Below, piece after piece: positions 48,767-60,864 of a stretch of DNA of 64,000 nt. Source of the DNA: Euwallacea fornicatus (taxonomy: Eukaryota; Arthropoda; Insecta; Coleoptera; Curculionidae). Position 1 is the first letter of the stretch; each line of letters starts with the position of its first letter. The stretch spans positions 186,001 through 250,000 of the forward strand of contig NC_089542.1 of the NCBI RefSeq assembly GCF_040115645.1, given 5' to 3'. The notes beneath the pieces are model-generated. The model saw only the letters and a program-made list of their open reading frames with translations, searched no databases and had not been told where the DNA came from. The position numbers were made by a program, and so were the translations under genes.

Positions 48767-50674
48767 TCAACTCCACGTGAATTTTCCCGTTTCACCGGAA
48801 TATTTTAAACACTCTAAATTACTCACTGCATCTCTAGAACAAAAGCTATTCAAAACTTTAAGACTAAGACCGCAATCTTTAAGATTCTCTTTCCCGAAAA
48901 TCGCAGATCCTCTCTCTTGGACATTTTCTTTTTTTGGATAGACCTTATCACCTTCGCTGAAGCTCCTGGTACTCTCAACATCACTAAAGGTCATTGTGAC
49001 GCTATGCTCATGGCTGTTGATATTGAAGATATTATGGACGGTATTAGGCAAAACTGGGCCGGTTAATTCTATCGAAAAGTAATCGTTTCCCTCGGAATGC
49101 ATTTTATTTTCCCTCACTTTAAGGGCGTTGAGGGTCGCTCCGCAAAATGCCACTGGAGAGAGTAGGGTTGGAGGAACCCCTGCTAAAGGGCCAGTTGACG
49201 GTATAGTGCTTTTGCAGTTTAATAGGAAGTTAAAAAATGCATTAACTTCCATTCCTTTGATTAAAATCAAACTTTGGTCAGTTCGGTCTACTTGGCATTC
49301 TGTGATATGCTCAATTCTATTCTGCATGATAAAGTTTTGTTGCCCAAAAAATGATGAATAGAAAATCAATCAAGAGGATAATTTTACAACCATACCTGGG
49401 TATACATAATATGCTTTATGTCTTCAGCATTAATTCCTAAATCGCTGAACAAGTCCTCCTCAAGTTCTGGGTCGTCATGATGGTGATTCTAGGGATATAA
49501 GGCAATTTTCATTGACTTTAATCATATATAAAATTTCATTGTGTAGAAGGAAAGAGTTAAATAAATTGGGCCTGAGGGAATACCAATATAGAGTATTTTT
49601 CACAATTGAGCTACTTACAACTAAGTATACCACATGAATACTAATAACAGGCGAAAAACTAACCAAATGACTCTGTTCAGGGCCATCTTCTTCTGCACCA
49701 TTTCTAGTCACTACAGCCTTAAATTGCCCTCCAGACTTCAAAGGCATGGAAAAATCAATACCCTCTTCTGCAAGCAAACTCCGAAACCCTCTTGTAGTAG
49801 GGCTCACCATCACATTAATATCAGCATAACCAGAGATGCCAGCTGCACGAAACAAGGCTGTAAAGCTGTTTGCACAAACATAAAAGTATGGGCATTGTCT
49901 TGTTTTTATTAAGTGATAAAGAGATGTAAAACTGTCAGTCCATGACTCATAGAGTTTATTTTTTATTACAGAGTTGCCTCCTATATTCATTCCGTTAAAA
50001 TCACTCTTTGATATGCTTCTTGGGAACAGAGTAAGCCATGGCAAGTATGGATGCTGCCAATAAAGGGAACATTGATGGAATTGTGCATTTGGGGAGACAT
50101 CTAGGGAGATGTCACATTTCTCCATGTCAAGGCAGCGAGTGAAGCTAGTAATACCCGAGGACTCTTCACTGATTTTCAGCTTTTGACTCCATGGAAATGG
50201 TTTCAGTGATATTAGCCTGACTTTACGCTTCAACGTCCAATCAACAGGGCAATATGTCGATTCTTTAAATTTCTCTTCAGTTGCAGTTTCTTCGCCTTTA
50301 GAGATGCTCTGATTGCTTAAGGTGGATAAAATATTACTGAAGCTTGTAGTAACAGGTTCTTCTTGATGAGAAGAAGTGCTGCTATTAAGCAATTTAAATA
50401 AGGTTGGATCAGTACTTTCACTTAGTATTTCCTCACTAATTTTCCCTTTCTTCACTTGAGCCTCGTCCACAGCAAAAGGGTTTTTTCGTTTCCTCAAATT
50501 CAAGACATTTTCAAATGTCATAGAATCCTGAGCGGGCAGTTGGTGGGAAGGGTTTGTCCTTTTACTACCGTTTATCCGATCTTGTAAAGCTCGCTTCTTG
50601 AACTTCAATTTTTGTAATTTTAAGAGCTCTTTAGGGTGCTGCCATCCGGAAGGGGCACCTGAAGCGTTCAGCAT
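48767..50674 (-). CDS. hd: Humpty dumpty / DONSON replication protein
   Basis: Predicted exons, in gene order, are 50674-49664, 49488-49396 and 49321-48767. Both junctions are phase 0, giving 552 aa, close to human DONSON (about 566 aa). The family signature is clear: ESWTDSFTSLYHLIKTRQCP then YFYVCANSFTALFRAAGISG at residues 243-282, and GPLAGVPPTLLSPVAFCGAT in the last exon. The middle exon encodes an acidic histidine-start segment (NHHHDDPELEEDLFSDLGIN). The N-terminus has the basic GWQHPKELLKLQKLKFKKR stretch typical of the family. DONSON proteins help assemble and stabilise the replicative helicase; in flies hd is needed for amplification and S phase in the nucleus. It is divergently paired with Cyclin H, 863 bp apart. 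Confidence 0.93.
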
Positions 50675-51537
50675 GGTGCTTTGTGTTAATATCTATCTAA
50701 ATCGAAATTATATGTGGAGGTATTGATGGCTAGAGTCGAAAAATAACTCCTGAATTTATTGTTTAACTTCAGACATTAAAAATTTATTTAGCTTTTCGCT
50801 TCCATATGTTTTAAATTAAATGAAATACAGAAAAATAAATAATCATAAATGTGTCACATTTACAGATAGAAGAGTGTTTGTTCTGCACTTCAGTGTCAGC
50901 AGAGTGTGTTGAACAAAATGATGGGTTTTGTGAGTGAGTGACAAGACTACGGAAAGCAAACGGCTATACAGGATGTGCGAAAAAAGATTAATTCTTTGTC
51001 GCCGATGTAAAAAACTACAAGGAATTTTTTTTTCCGGTGGAATTATTCTCCTGTATCACACGAAAAGTTTTGATCACACTGCCCCTTTCTACCTATTTCA
51101 AAATATGAACTCCACGTAATAATAATTTGAGAACTGTATTAGGAGGTTTATTTCTTGCGTTTCATACATCATTACTACTACTAAAAATAAAAGATTAGGT
51201 ACTGGTAGCGATGGTAAAGCGCCTAAAGGATATTCTATCGATCTGAAAAAAAAACTGCAAACCTAGGTGTTGAGCACAAAACTCTTAATCCGCCTTTGAC
51301 GTTTGTGTTTAAGATTGAGGTTAGGAAATGTATTTATATTTGTTCAAATTTAAAAGCAGTTTAAACTAACTTAAATTAATGTCAATTATTCACCAAAAAT
51401 TCGTTAGTTAATTAGTTAAAGTTGGTATTAATATATTTCAACCGCAGATTCATTAAATCGTTAACGGAAACAATCAATTTAAAAAGTGTTCCTTTGTAAC
51501 GATTCATCGTTTCAGATAACTTTGTTATAGTTTTAAC
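50675..51537. promoter_or_regulatory. Shared divergent promoter interval, hd / CycH
   Basis: The two start codons face away from each other across 863 bp. No other gene is visible, so both promoters must lie here. The sequence is AT-rich, with a CAGTGTCAGCAGAGTGTG string near 50890. Tight pairing of two S-phase/cell-cycle genes may allow shared control, which is an inference. Confidence 0.55.
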
Positions 51538-53255
51538 ATGTTTCCTTCAAGTTCACAACGTAAACACTGGATGTTTGAGAGTGAAGATGAATTAAATAGC
51601 TTAAGAGAAACAGCAAATGCTAAATACATTCAATTGCAGGGAAGGAGTTATGGTGTAAGTATGGCGACCAAATCGTGTAAAGAAAAGCCCTAAGGGCTCA
51701 TTATTACATATTAATTATATGCCAAGTTCAAAGTATTTTTCTATTACGTATAAATAACGACATTGATACATTAACGTTGTGATGTGCCTCAAATTTATAT
51801 GTTTCTGGACTATATGGTGAATGATTTTTTATTCTGTTTAGCATTACTAAGTCTAAAACCTATAGGGTTGAAGTGTCGGCAAATTTTGCAGGAGAATAAA
51901 GTTGTACTTAATAGAAATAGATTCTGTTATTGCTACCGCGTATTCAAGACATTATCCTTCTGCTAAACTTACCAGCATTTCAATAAGTTGGCTCTAAGAT
52001 ATGCAATTTTTCCTAGAATAGAATTATTCTAAGTATGTATATTAATTGTTTAATTCTAGTACTTATGTAAATGTGAATGACGGATTGTGATTATCAATGG
52101 CCTACTTTATATTGAATTTTTAAATACTTTTATTCCACAAAACCCAAATTTCAGGAGGCTTCTAAAACGAATTTCTTCCTTACCCCAGAGGAAGAGCGAG
52201 TAATGGTGAAAAAATTCCAACTGAATTTAAGAGATTTTTGTAAAAGATTTCAACCCACCATGCCTAGATGCGTCATGGGAACAGCATTCCATTATTTCAA
52301 AAGATTTTACATAACAAACTCCGTTATGAATTTTCATCCTAAGGAAATTATGTAAATCTTTGCTTTCATTGGGAAGAATAGAAACTGAAATATTAAATTT
52401 TTTTTCAAGGGTAACATGTGTTTATTTGTCTTGTAAAGTCGAAGAATTTAATGTATCAATTCAACAATTTGTTGCTAATATTAAAGGAGATAGGGAAAAA
52501 GCTACGGATATTATTCTAAATAATGAACTTTTGTTAATGGAGCAATTAAACTTTCATCTAGCAGTCCATAATCCTTTCAGACCTGTGGAAGGATTGCTTA
52601 TTGATATTAAGGTATTTTGTTATGGCTTCAAATATATAGTTTTTTGGATAATCACTGTTATTCCAGTCTAGAGGGTCCCTGCATGATCCTGAGCGTTTGC
52701 GTCAAGGCACTGAACAGTTTCTTGAAAGAGCATTATTAACAGATTCAATTCTTCTGTATTCCCCTAGTCAAGTAGCACTAGCCGCCATTCTTCACGCGGC
52801 TTCCAAGTTGCAAGAGAACTTAGATTCTTATGTGACAGAAGTATTATTTGGGAATGGTGGAAGGGATAAGTTGGAGGTGTTGATAGATGCTGTTAGAGGT
52901 GACAATGATTGAGTTTTTTGTGTCAATTTGTGGAAAAATGTCAAGAATTTTTAGCAATTAGATCTATGGAGAAAACAGCTGATAGTGCTCCCGATAAAAG
53001 TTACATTAAGATTTTGGATAAGAAGCTGGATAAGTGCAGGAACCCTGAGAACAATCCTGATAGCGATATGTTGGCTATTTCACCTCATTTGTAAAAGCAT
53101 TTTCTACATCATAAATTTATTTTAGATATAAGAAGAAGATGCAAGCAATGTTAGATGAGGATGATGATTTATATTACACAATATCAACCCAGAACCAGCA
53201 AAGAAACGACTCAGCTTTGAATATGAGCATTCCAGTCTCTCCCGAAGTGGCGTAG
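51538..53255 (+). CDS. CycH: Cyclin H
   Basis: Predicted exons are 51538-51654, 52155-52351, 52410-52611, 52667-52898, 52955-53069 and 53126-53255, giving 330 aa (fly and human proteins are about 324). The start MFPSSSQRKHWMFESEDEL fits the family. The first cyclin fold holds FCKRFQPTMPRCVMGTAFHY, FKRFYI and VTCVYLSCKVEEFN, then FVANIKGDREKATDIILNNE. The second fold contains YSPSQVALAAILHAASKLQE and NLDSYVTEVLF. The C-terminal helix is KILDKKLDKCRNPENNPDSD. Cyclin H pairs with Cdk7 and Mat1 as the CDK-activating kinase, also within TFIIH, in the nucleus. Introns after the first are only 55-58 bases. The fifth intron donor is less certain: GTTGGC is used here to keep intron size and the YKKK junction. 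Confidence 0.95.
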
Positions 53256-53269
53256 GTTTATAATTTTGC

Positions 53270-53275
53270 AATAAA
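53270..53275 (+). terminator. Polyadenylation signal of CycH
   Basis: AATAAA lies 15 bases after the Cyclin H stop, implying a very short 3' UTR. Confidence 0.65.
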
Positions 53276-53594
53276 GTATTATGCAATCCTGTGAGTTGTT
53301 TAAATAAATACGTGTGGCGCACCATCGTCAGTAAGACACGTAATTGCTCAATGAAAGAAACGACATTGACATTATTAAGAATTACATATCGTTTGAATCG
53401 CCAGACTCGGGAAACACTCCGTACAAATTTGCTTTAATGAGCGTGGTCGTAGATAATTCTACGATATATTTTATTCTAAAATTTTACATTGGTGCATGCA
53501 CCAAAAAGGACTCTTCACAACTATTCGAGCGAGGAGATTGGTATAGATGTCCCTTCGTTTTTTTTTTTTTTTTAATTCCGAGGTCTATCCTTTG

Positions 53595-53711
53595 ACGTTA
53601 GTCTTGAAGTTCGCAACGTAAATACTGGTTGTTTGAAAGCGAAGATGAATTAAATGGCTTAAGGGAAGAGACAAATGCTAATATGTTCAATTACAGGGAA
53701 GGAATTACGGT
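53595..53711 (+). pseudogene. Decayed duplicate of Cyclin H exon 1
   Basis: This stretch copies CycH exon 1 (51538-51654). Shared runs include CAACGTAAA, GAAGATGAATTAAAT, AAATGCTAA and CAGGGAAGGA, and the TACGGTGTAAGT donor is intact. The start codon is ACG, a base is missing just after it, and further indels break the frame. Similarity continues into the intron. No copy of exons 2-6 follows, so it is a partial tandem duplication and not a gene. Confidence 0.88.
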
Positions 53712-54800
53712 GTAAGTATAACCACAAAACCACGTAAAGAGAAACCAAAAGGCTCGCTGTTTCATATTAAATATGTATGAAGGTTAAAGAATTTGTTCAT
53801 AAAAGTATAAGTAGAGATACTTGTACATTTATATTATTATGTATATGAAACTTACATGTTTCTGGATGTTGAGGTGGACGGTATATTTCTCTGTGCAACA
53901 GCTAAACTTGACGATTCTCTAAAAAATTTTGTAAGAGAATAACGCGGGATTTGTTCTTTGAACTCGAGTAGTGCCAGTTGGACTTATTGGTCCACATAAA
54001 GGGGAAGATTCGATCGAGGAGAGGTTAAGGCAGAATTTATTTTCTGATAATGAGCGCAACTGTTCCACGATTGGTCTTTTATAAACAACTGTTTGTCGAT
54101 TGAATATCGGCAGCCAAAATTAAATGGTGACAAACATGTTAAATTATAAGCGTAACATTGCTATCCCATTAAAGCGCAGATTACTCTCGCTCTCTTAGTG
54201 TAGCTCTAAATAGAGTTACATTAGATTTATCTTCAGGAGGAAGATCTTTTTTAAATTTCCTTTTCGTAAACAAATGGTTCTAATAGAGGTAAAGTTAGAT
54301 GTTTTATTAAAAGTATTTGTCCATTTCGTACGAGTAAAGAACTTTATGCATTTACCTTATAATGGAAATTAAAGTTACATGTTTCTGGAAAATATGGTGG
54401 ACGATTATTTGCCTCTATTTAACATTACTGACCTAAGAAAGAAAGTTAAGGCAGAATTGAAAAACTGCTCGCTATTCGAATATCGGCAGGCAGATTTAAA
54501 TAACCACCAACGCATAACATTATAGCAATAATATTATTTTTCCATTACAAACCAGATAACTTTGTCTTCGAACCGAGCGGTTTTCGATCTCCACAGATGT
54601 AAGATCTTATTTACGTGAACGCTTTTCCATTTCCTTGTAGTGGACAAATGAATCAACCGTTGTGCAAAATTCGGTAACTTCTTTATAGCTTGTTAAATGT
54701 AGGTTAGCTGCCGTTCGATTAACCCTTTTGTCATTAGACCAGATAAAGGAGCTGTATGTAGCCGTAATGTTTCTATAATATCCACAAAAGATTAATGTTA
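53712..54800 (+). repeat. Array of copies of CycH intron 1 sequence
   Basis: Intron 1 of CycH contains ATGTTTCTGGACTATATGGT at about 51798. Related strings occur at about 53859 (ATGTTTCTGGATGTTGAGGT), 54379 (ATGTTTCTGGAAAATATGGT) and, weakly, 54769. Units also share GTTAAGGCAGAATT and GAATATCGGCAG at about 520-bp spacing (near 54028/54446 and 54101/54477). This suggests repeated local duplication after the exon 1 copy was formed. Confidence 0.65.
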
Positions 54801-55443
54801 GATTTGGAAAAAGGCATTGTGTACAGAATGCATATTATTACTTTCTGAGTAACTTAAGGATTTAGAAACAATAAGAAAAATCGCGCGAACGATCAACGAA
54901 CGATGGTCTTGGTATTTGCTAGCACCCGTAAAAACACATACCCAGCAAATGTAAAAATAGTCAAGATATGATGGCAATATCATCTGGTATTGAACCAATT
55001 TTCCCATTGGAACAACCTAAATATATCGCCTAAAAATTCGTCATTTATCTTTAAACTGCCAGAAAAATCACATATAAATATTTTATAATTTTACCCTCAA
55101 GGTAGACATTAATTTCGGATCTCTGAAAACAGTAAAAACTTCCCCGTTCTTTGCCGAGGGTTTCTCATATTTTTTGCTACAATAAGACGAGGAATTAGGA
55201 AGCATCCGCTTTCAAAGAGTCATGTTAACAATTTTCTATACAACATACAATAAACGATACTTATATTTACCAATAATGGACAAAAGACAGGTGATTGCGC
55301 CTAGTTTTTGGAATCCCACAGAATTCTTTTATATGTAAATATCGAAAAAATCGATGGCGTCCCTGGGCCCATAGAATTTGATCCATACAGCAAAGCCGAA
55401 AAACACTACAGTGATGTGTCACAATGGCTATTAGTATGGAGAT
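54801..55443. other. Intergenic, no gene seen
   Basis: AT-rich sequence without recognisable coding or structured features. Confidence 0.4.
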
Positions 55444-55760
55444 TATTATTTGACTAAGGCACTAACTGGACATGGAGTCTGCAGCAGATGTCTGCGTAGG
55501 ACAGACCATGCGACGACGAGAGATGTTGGTTCTGTGATGGCAGGGGTGATCCAGAGCACACAATGATTGGGTGCATAAGATTTTATTTTTTCAACGAAGA
55601 CTCAAAGGGGCAAATTATTTACTGCCGAGGAGTAAGGATCTCTAGATGGCTGTGATGAGAATACTCGGGGACATCATGGGACTGAAGGAAATGGAGGAAA
55701 GAAGAAAGAAGATCGGGAATGAAAACACGTGAAAAATGTTTGGACTGAGGGTATTCCCAA
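55444..55760 (+). mobile_element. Remnant of a non-LTR retrotransposon (C-terminal of RT protein)
   Basis: The plus-strand frame reads YYLTKALTGHGVCSRCLRR, the typical LTGHGxFxxYL block near the end of R1/I/jockey-type polyproteins. After a frameshift it reads CDGRGDPEHTMIGCIRF at 55533-55583, matching the CxxxxxDxxEHTxxxCxRW zinc-type motif of the same proteins. Stops follow (near 55640). Upstream reverse-transcriptase blocks were not found, so this is a 5'-truncated, dead copy. Confidence 0.75.
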
Positions 55761-57590
55761 GAAATGACGAAATGGGAAACCATTCCTCCTCCCGCAAATA
55801 AGGGTTGTCTTCGGTTCCGGTGGAGGGAGGGCGTAATAAATAGAAGGTAAGGTGTTTTAGCGGGTATCGGGCAAAATTGCCTCAGTTCAGGCTCACATAT
55901 CTAAGTCACACTACGTCAGACCAACCACTGTCTGGAATGCGTAAATGCATTTTCTCCTTTTTTCTATACAAAAAAATGGTTAGTTCAGGTTGTTTAGAGT
56001 GATGGTGGAGGGGATCATGGGGAAGAAGAGCGATAGAAGAGAGAAGGGGAAGGTAGGTTGGACAGAACGGAAATGAATGTGTGCGTTGGCGAGTGTCCCG
56101 AAGTAATGGTGACAACACGGTTTCGAGGGCATCTAGGGTGAAGAGGGGAGGTTTTTAGTGGGTAGGGGTCCCCCTCAGGCATGAATTCCAAATAATCCGG
56201 TCGCCAAAACACCGGTCAGGGTACCTACGAAAGTTTTTTTCAATTTAAAATTTTACGGTAACATGTTTAGAGCCAACTTGTGAGTGGGTAGATGTCAGGA
56301 AGATACTTTACTGCAGTCGAAAATGTGAGGTCGCGTTTGTGATTGCACGACAATTCCCTGTCAAATTAGCAGGCCATTGAGAATTCTGGCTTTAAAAGCA
56401 TCTACACATTTTAATAGTATGGATACCAAAAAATCACCTTTTCGAACTATAATAACCGACCTAAAAACCCTTAAAGTTCGAACTGAAAGCAAACTACCAT
56501 GCCTTGCCCTGTAATTCAGGTGATCTTTTTTGATCATACGATCATTAGTGGAGAATTGGCATACCACAGCCATAAATAACCACTGTTATTTAACTGGGCA
56601 ATGTAATTTTGTAATTTTAATAATTTTCCCCTTATTTCGTCGCAAATTACGCTGGGAAGCATGCTATGCTGTCTGCGTTAGTGTGTTCGCGACCTTACGA
56701 GGAACCGGAATAAAATCCTCCGCTTTCATTTTCTAAGAAGAAAATTAATGCCAAAAGTGATCATTGAAATACCAGTTAAGTGTCTTCTAAGTTAACCAAA
56801 GGTGGGTTCGCCGAGCTTCAAAGTGACAAAAATGAGTGCGCGGAGAAGAGGTGTTGCAGCAACTGTCTGTTAAAATTACTTAACTTAAGGCATCTCATGA
56901 TGGAAGCAGCTTTTCTTTTTCCGCACGTGAAAAAATTCTAAACATGATCTTCACCAGGAGACAGTGAACAGCAATAGGGGAAAGAGCAACCTAAAATTAT
57001 CCACAGTGTTAATAACCAGTTATCTAAAATGCTACTGCCGAGCCTTAGGATCGGTCGCTGCGAGCCATAAGTAATTTATATTTAGGTTAATTTATAATGG
57101 CCATCTTTTAGATTTTATAATTCCGGCCTTCTCCTACGTAGATCAGATCTGTCGGTGGTGATAATGAATATTTATGGCTTTAGTCTCCACTTGTATCAGT
57201 CAGGAATATCTGCCGATTCCTGGTACTTGAAGTTTAATATGTTTATTATGGAAATAATCAACCAACGTGAAGTTGTCTTTTTGGTATAGATTTGGCTGTG
57301 TAGGTAGCAGGTAGGTACCCACCTACCAACACTTTATTGCGCAGGGCCACTCTGCCTCAAAATTTACTTGAATATTTTCAAAAATAAATTCCTGAATATA
57401 TGTAGATAATTAAACAATTGGATTTCGAGCAAATTTTACTGATCTTTAACGGTCCTGCATAAGGTATGTTCGTAGTTACGCACAGAAGATACTGAGCGAT
57501 GTTCCGCTTCTGTCTGCGATAGTTACACGCACAGGGATTACGGAACATTGAGTGAATGAGAATATGCGTAGAGTGAGTTTTGAAAATTTA
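55761..57590. other. Intergenic, no gene seen
   Basis: The first several hundred bases are purine-rich (GGAGGGAGGG and similar) and may be the tail of the LINE remnant. The remainder has no recognised feature. Confidence 0.4.
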
Positions 57591-57599
57591 AGATGTGTG

Positions 57600-60020
57600 A
57601 AAATGCTTGTGTTTTTCTGTCAAGCTTATACCTGGTCAGTAATAAGGACGCCCCTGTCTTTCATAAAATCATGCTTCGAGTAATAACCAAAAGGCAGAGA
57701 CATAGGAGCATTATTTTAGATACAGATAATTTTGTTCCGTATTATTGAGCTTTATTAAAGATATTTTTAATCCGTTTTACATAGTATCACGTGTTTTTGG
57801 GTATTGGTAATTCAGTAATTACAAAAAAAACGCGCAATATTGACCCGAAGAGCACATGCGTGGAGCGTCTTTTAATAGAAATTTCTCGAAGTTCCTGTTC
57901 CTCAGTAAAAGTTTCTCAGTCTTTGCCAAGTTTGTAGCAGTGATAAGGACATTTCTCTGCCGCATAAAATTACTTAAAATCGCATGAATTCACGCAAGTA
58001 TTCTGTAATTACATATGAATTATTAACGTGCGTTCGGTCACAAGAGCATTGGCGTAGGTTACTCTTTTCAACATAAGAAATTTCTCAAAATTCTTTTTTG
58101 CAGGTCTTTCTTGTTTTCCACCGAGTATATATCGGTAAAAAACCGCCTCTGTCGTATATTGAATCGCTTAGAAAAATTCGGAAATTTTGTGAAATATGAA
58201 AGATTGATACAGTATGGACATAAAGAGCCTCGCCGAGGAGCATATTTTGAAAAAATTATAAATTTGTCAAAATTATTGTCTTTTTTTTCAAACTTTGGTT
58301 TTCTATCTAGTTCCCTGCGGCACTAGCGACGTCGCTGTCTTGCAAATACTGTCATTGACAAGTTCCTTTCGTATTAGTAACGGGCACGCCTGTGTCTAAC
58401 ATAAAATCGCTTGGAAATGTTCTCTGATCACACATAAAATATTGCGGTGATGTTGGACAAAAAAGCATTGGCGTGGGTTCTTTTATGGCACTAGAAATTT
58501 CTCAAAACTCACATTCTTCTGTGAAGATTTCTCTTGTTTTCTTCACGAAAATGCGCAAAAGACGTAGACGTAGAAAGTGCTTCCTTAGTGAACCAACAAG
58601 TTGTTGTTCTTCGTCTTTTCGTAAATTTTTGATTACGAAGATTGGACCAGGAATAAGAACGTTTCTGATTTCATAACATCATATTGAATGTATCTGTAAA
58701 TTCACATGAGACGCAGGAAAATTTGAAATTGTGCAAAAAGATATTGGAAAACAGCTCGTTTCATTTGACTTGAAATGATTCGAAAATTATGGTCCTTATT
58801 TGTCTAAGGTTATCATTTTCCCGTTAAATTTGGACCAGGAATAAGGACCTCTCAGGTTTCCAAATAATAATTCTATCTCTACCTCCACTCATAAGATAGA
58901 CGTGAAATTCTACACGAGGATATTGACATAGAGAGATCAGAAGTAATAGGATACGAAAATTGTTGGTCTTCCTCTGAGATTCCCATTTTCTCTACCATGT
59001 TTCGACCAAGAATTTGGACGTCTTTGGTTTACAAATTCCGGCAAAAACCCTCGTATTCGTGGGTGGATTTAATATTTTCTACAATAGTTCATTATTAACA
59101 GTTTACACCGTGAATTGGGCTTGGGGACACCGGCTTGGGGAGCCCTATCCCTCATCCAAATAATAACAAAAATTAATGGTATCAATGAAGGTGAAATTTT
59201 GGAAAACTGCACATAAAATATCCTAAAATTGTTCATCCTAAGTTTTCAAGTTTCTTATTTGAAGTCTGGACCACGGATAAGGACGCCTCTGGTTTTCAAA
59301 TAAATATGTCCCAACGGACATTGGTGTAGGTATAGAACTTCTTCTCTTGTAATTCAACATTTCCGAAAATGTCCTTCTTCGAAAGTCCTCATGTTCTTCT
59401 TTAGGCTTGCACTAAGAACACAGATGACACTGGCTTTGCAAGAACCACGTCGAATGTATCTTTGAAAAATCACGCGCGAGAACAGTGGCGTAGAAAGACT
59501 TTACTTGTAATTAAATAAGTATCTATAAAAAGGATTCTTTTTCGTCGAAATCTTTCGTGTTTTCTATAGATTTGGATCGGAAATAAGAGGCGTATGACAC
59601 ACCTTATAGTCTTCATCCAAGCTCAAAAGGCGGTTTATGCTGATTTGGACCAGGCACGAGCATACTTTTGATTTTCAGACAATCACATTAAATTTATCTC
59701 TATACATGCTAAGGAAATCTAAATGAAACTGTGCCAAAGAACATGGGCGTGCAGCGTATTTTCCCGAAATAAAAAAAATGGGTTCTTCGTCGGCCATTTT
59801 CACCCAATTTTGTTCTAGGTTTCAGCGAGAAGTGAAAATTTCCTTAGAAAAGATTTAAAAAGGTCTTCGGAATTTGATGATTCTCAAAGTTACTATTATC
59901 CACGTTCGTGGAAACTCTCCCTGTTTTCTACGAACCTCGGTGCAAGAACGGAAGCGATTCCCCTCTGATTTTCAAGGAATTGCATTGAACACTTGGAATT
60001 CCCCACACAAAAGAGTTTTC
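57600..60020. repeat. Degenerate array (GGACCAGGAATAAGGACG family)
   Basis: A phrase close to GGACCAGGAATAAGGACGCC, followed by TCTG(A/G)TTTTCA(A/T)A, recurs near 57640, 57940, 58375, 58643, 58833, 59005, 59272, 59572 and 59645. A second phrase (GAAATTTCTC(A/G)AA with TCTTGTTTTCT) alternates with it near 57885, 58078, 58495 and 59550. Spacing is roughly 190-430 bp. It is an old complex array, independent of the one in the exex intron. No coding frame is conserved between units. Confidence 0.65.
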
Positions 60021-60659
60021 ACGCAACGAGCTTATTATAGGTATTGGACTTCTATTATTTCGGTCAAATTTCTTCCATAGCCACCATAAAGAACAAAAGT
60101 AAAAAATTGACAAAATTATTGAAGAAATGCAGTAGGATGGAAAAATGGAATTGGCATACGACATTCTCCGGGTGCATGGAAATCCGTAATTTTAAGGGGG
60201 AATCACCGGTGTGGTTCCTCCCGGCTTTCGAAGAATCGGGCCGTAAAATCTACATAAAATTCCAAAGGAGATGTAAAAGGAACATGAAGAATAGGACGAC
60301 ACCGAGTTGGTATATTTTCCTTTGGGGAGGCACGACACTCTTCGGATACTTATGTTGTGGAGAAACTCATCCCTTATTAGTTCGATAACTGTGAACCAGC
60401 CACGTTGCATACTGGTATTTTCACTTCGAAAAGGTCAAGAAAATAAGCTAATAACCCCCATTATCTGCCCATCTCCCAGATCCCATCGTTCGTATATAAC
60501 AAACTTTTGTCCTTGCGTGTCGGTCAAAGTCGGGGGCGTGGGGCAGTTCTAAAAACAATAAGAGTCAGTCGCATTAAAAAATACGTTGCCCACTGTTTCC
60601 GGCATAAAAAATATATAATAAGCCTTACCTACGTCTGTAGAGGCCAAAAACGTAAGTAA
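60021..60659. other. Intergenic, no gene seen
   Basis: Overlapping open frames up to 114 codons exist on both strands but carry no known motif. Confidence 0.35.
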
Positions 60660-60864
60660 TAATTAGCTGTCTGAAGTCGATTCGCCTCCTTTCGGCCTCT
60701 GGCTAGGTAGGTCCCTTTTGCGCTCTATCATTTGGGCCCCAAATTCGTGTTGGTCGGGATCCGGCTTGCCTTAAAACCTCTTTGGCGCCGTCAAATCACA
60801 TTCGGCATTATGTGCTGTCTGTTAGGGGATTTTGCTTTAAAAAAAAAAAAAAAAAAAAAAAAAA
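60660..60864 (+). mobile_element. Candidate A-tailed retroposon
   Basis: A locally GC-rich stretch (CCTTTCGGCCTCTGGCTAGG, GTTGGTCGGGATCCGGCTTG) ends in an uninterrupted run of about 26 A at 60839-60864. This is the layout of a retroposed RNA such as a SINE. Flanking target duplications and A/B boxes were not established. Confidence 0.3.

Noticed and set aside
49128..49912. Plus-strand open frames opposite hd
   Set aside because: Antisense to hd exons with conserved DONSON motifs.
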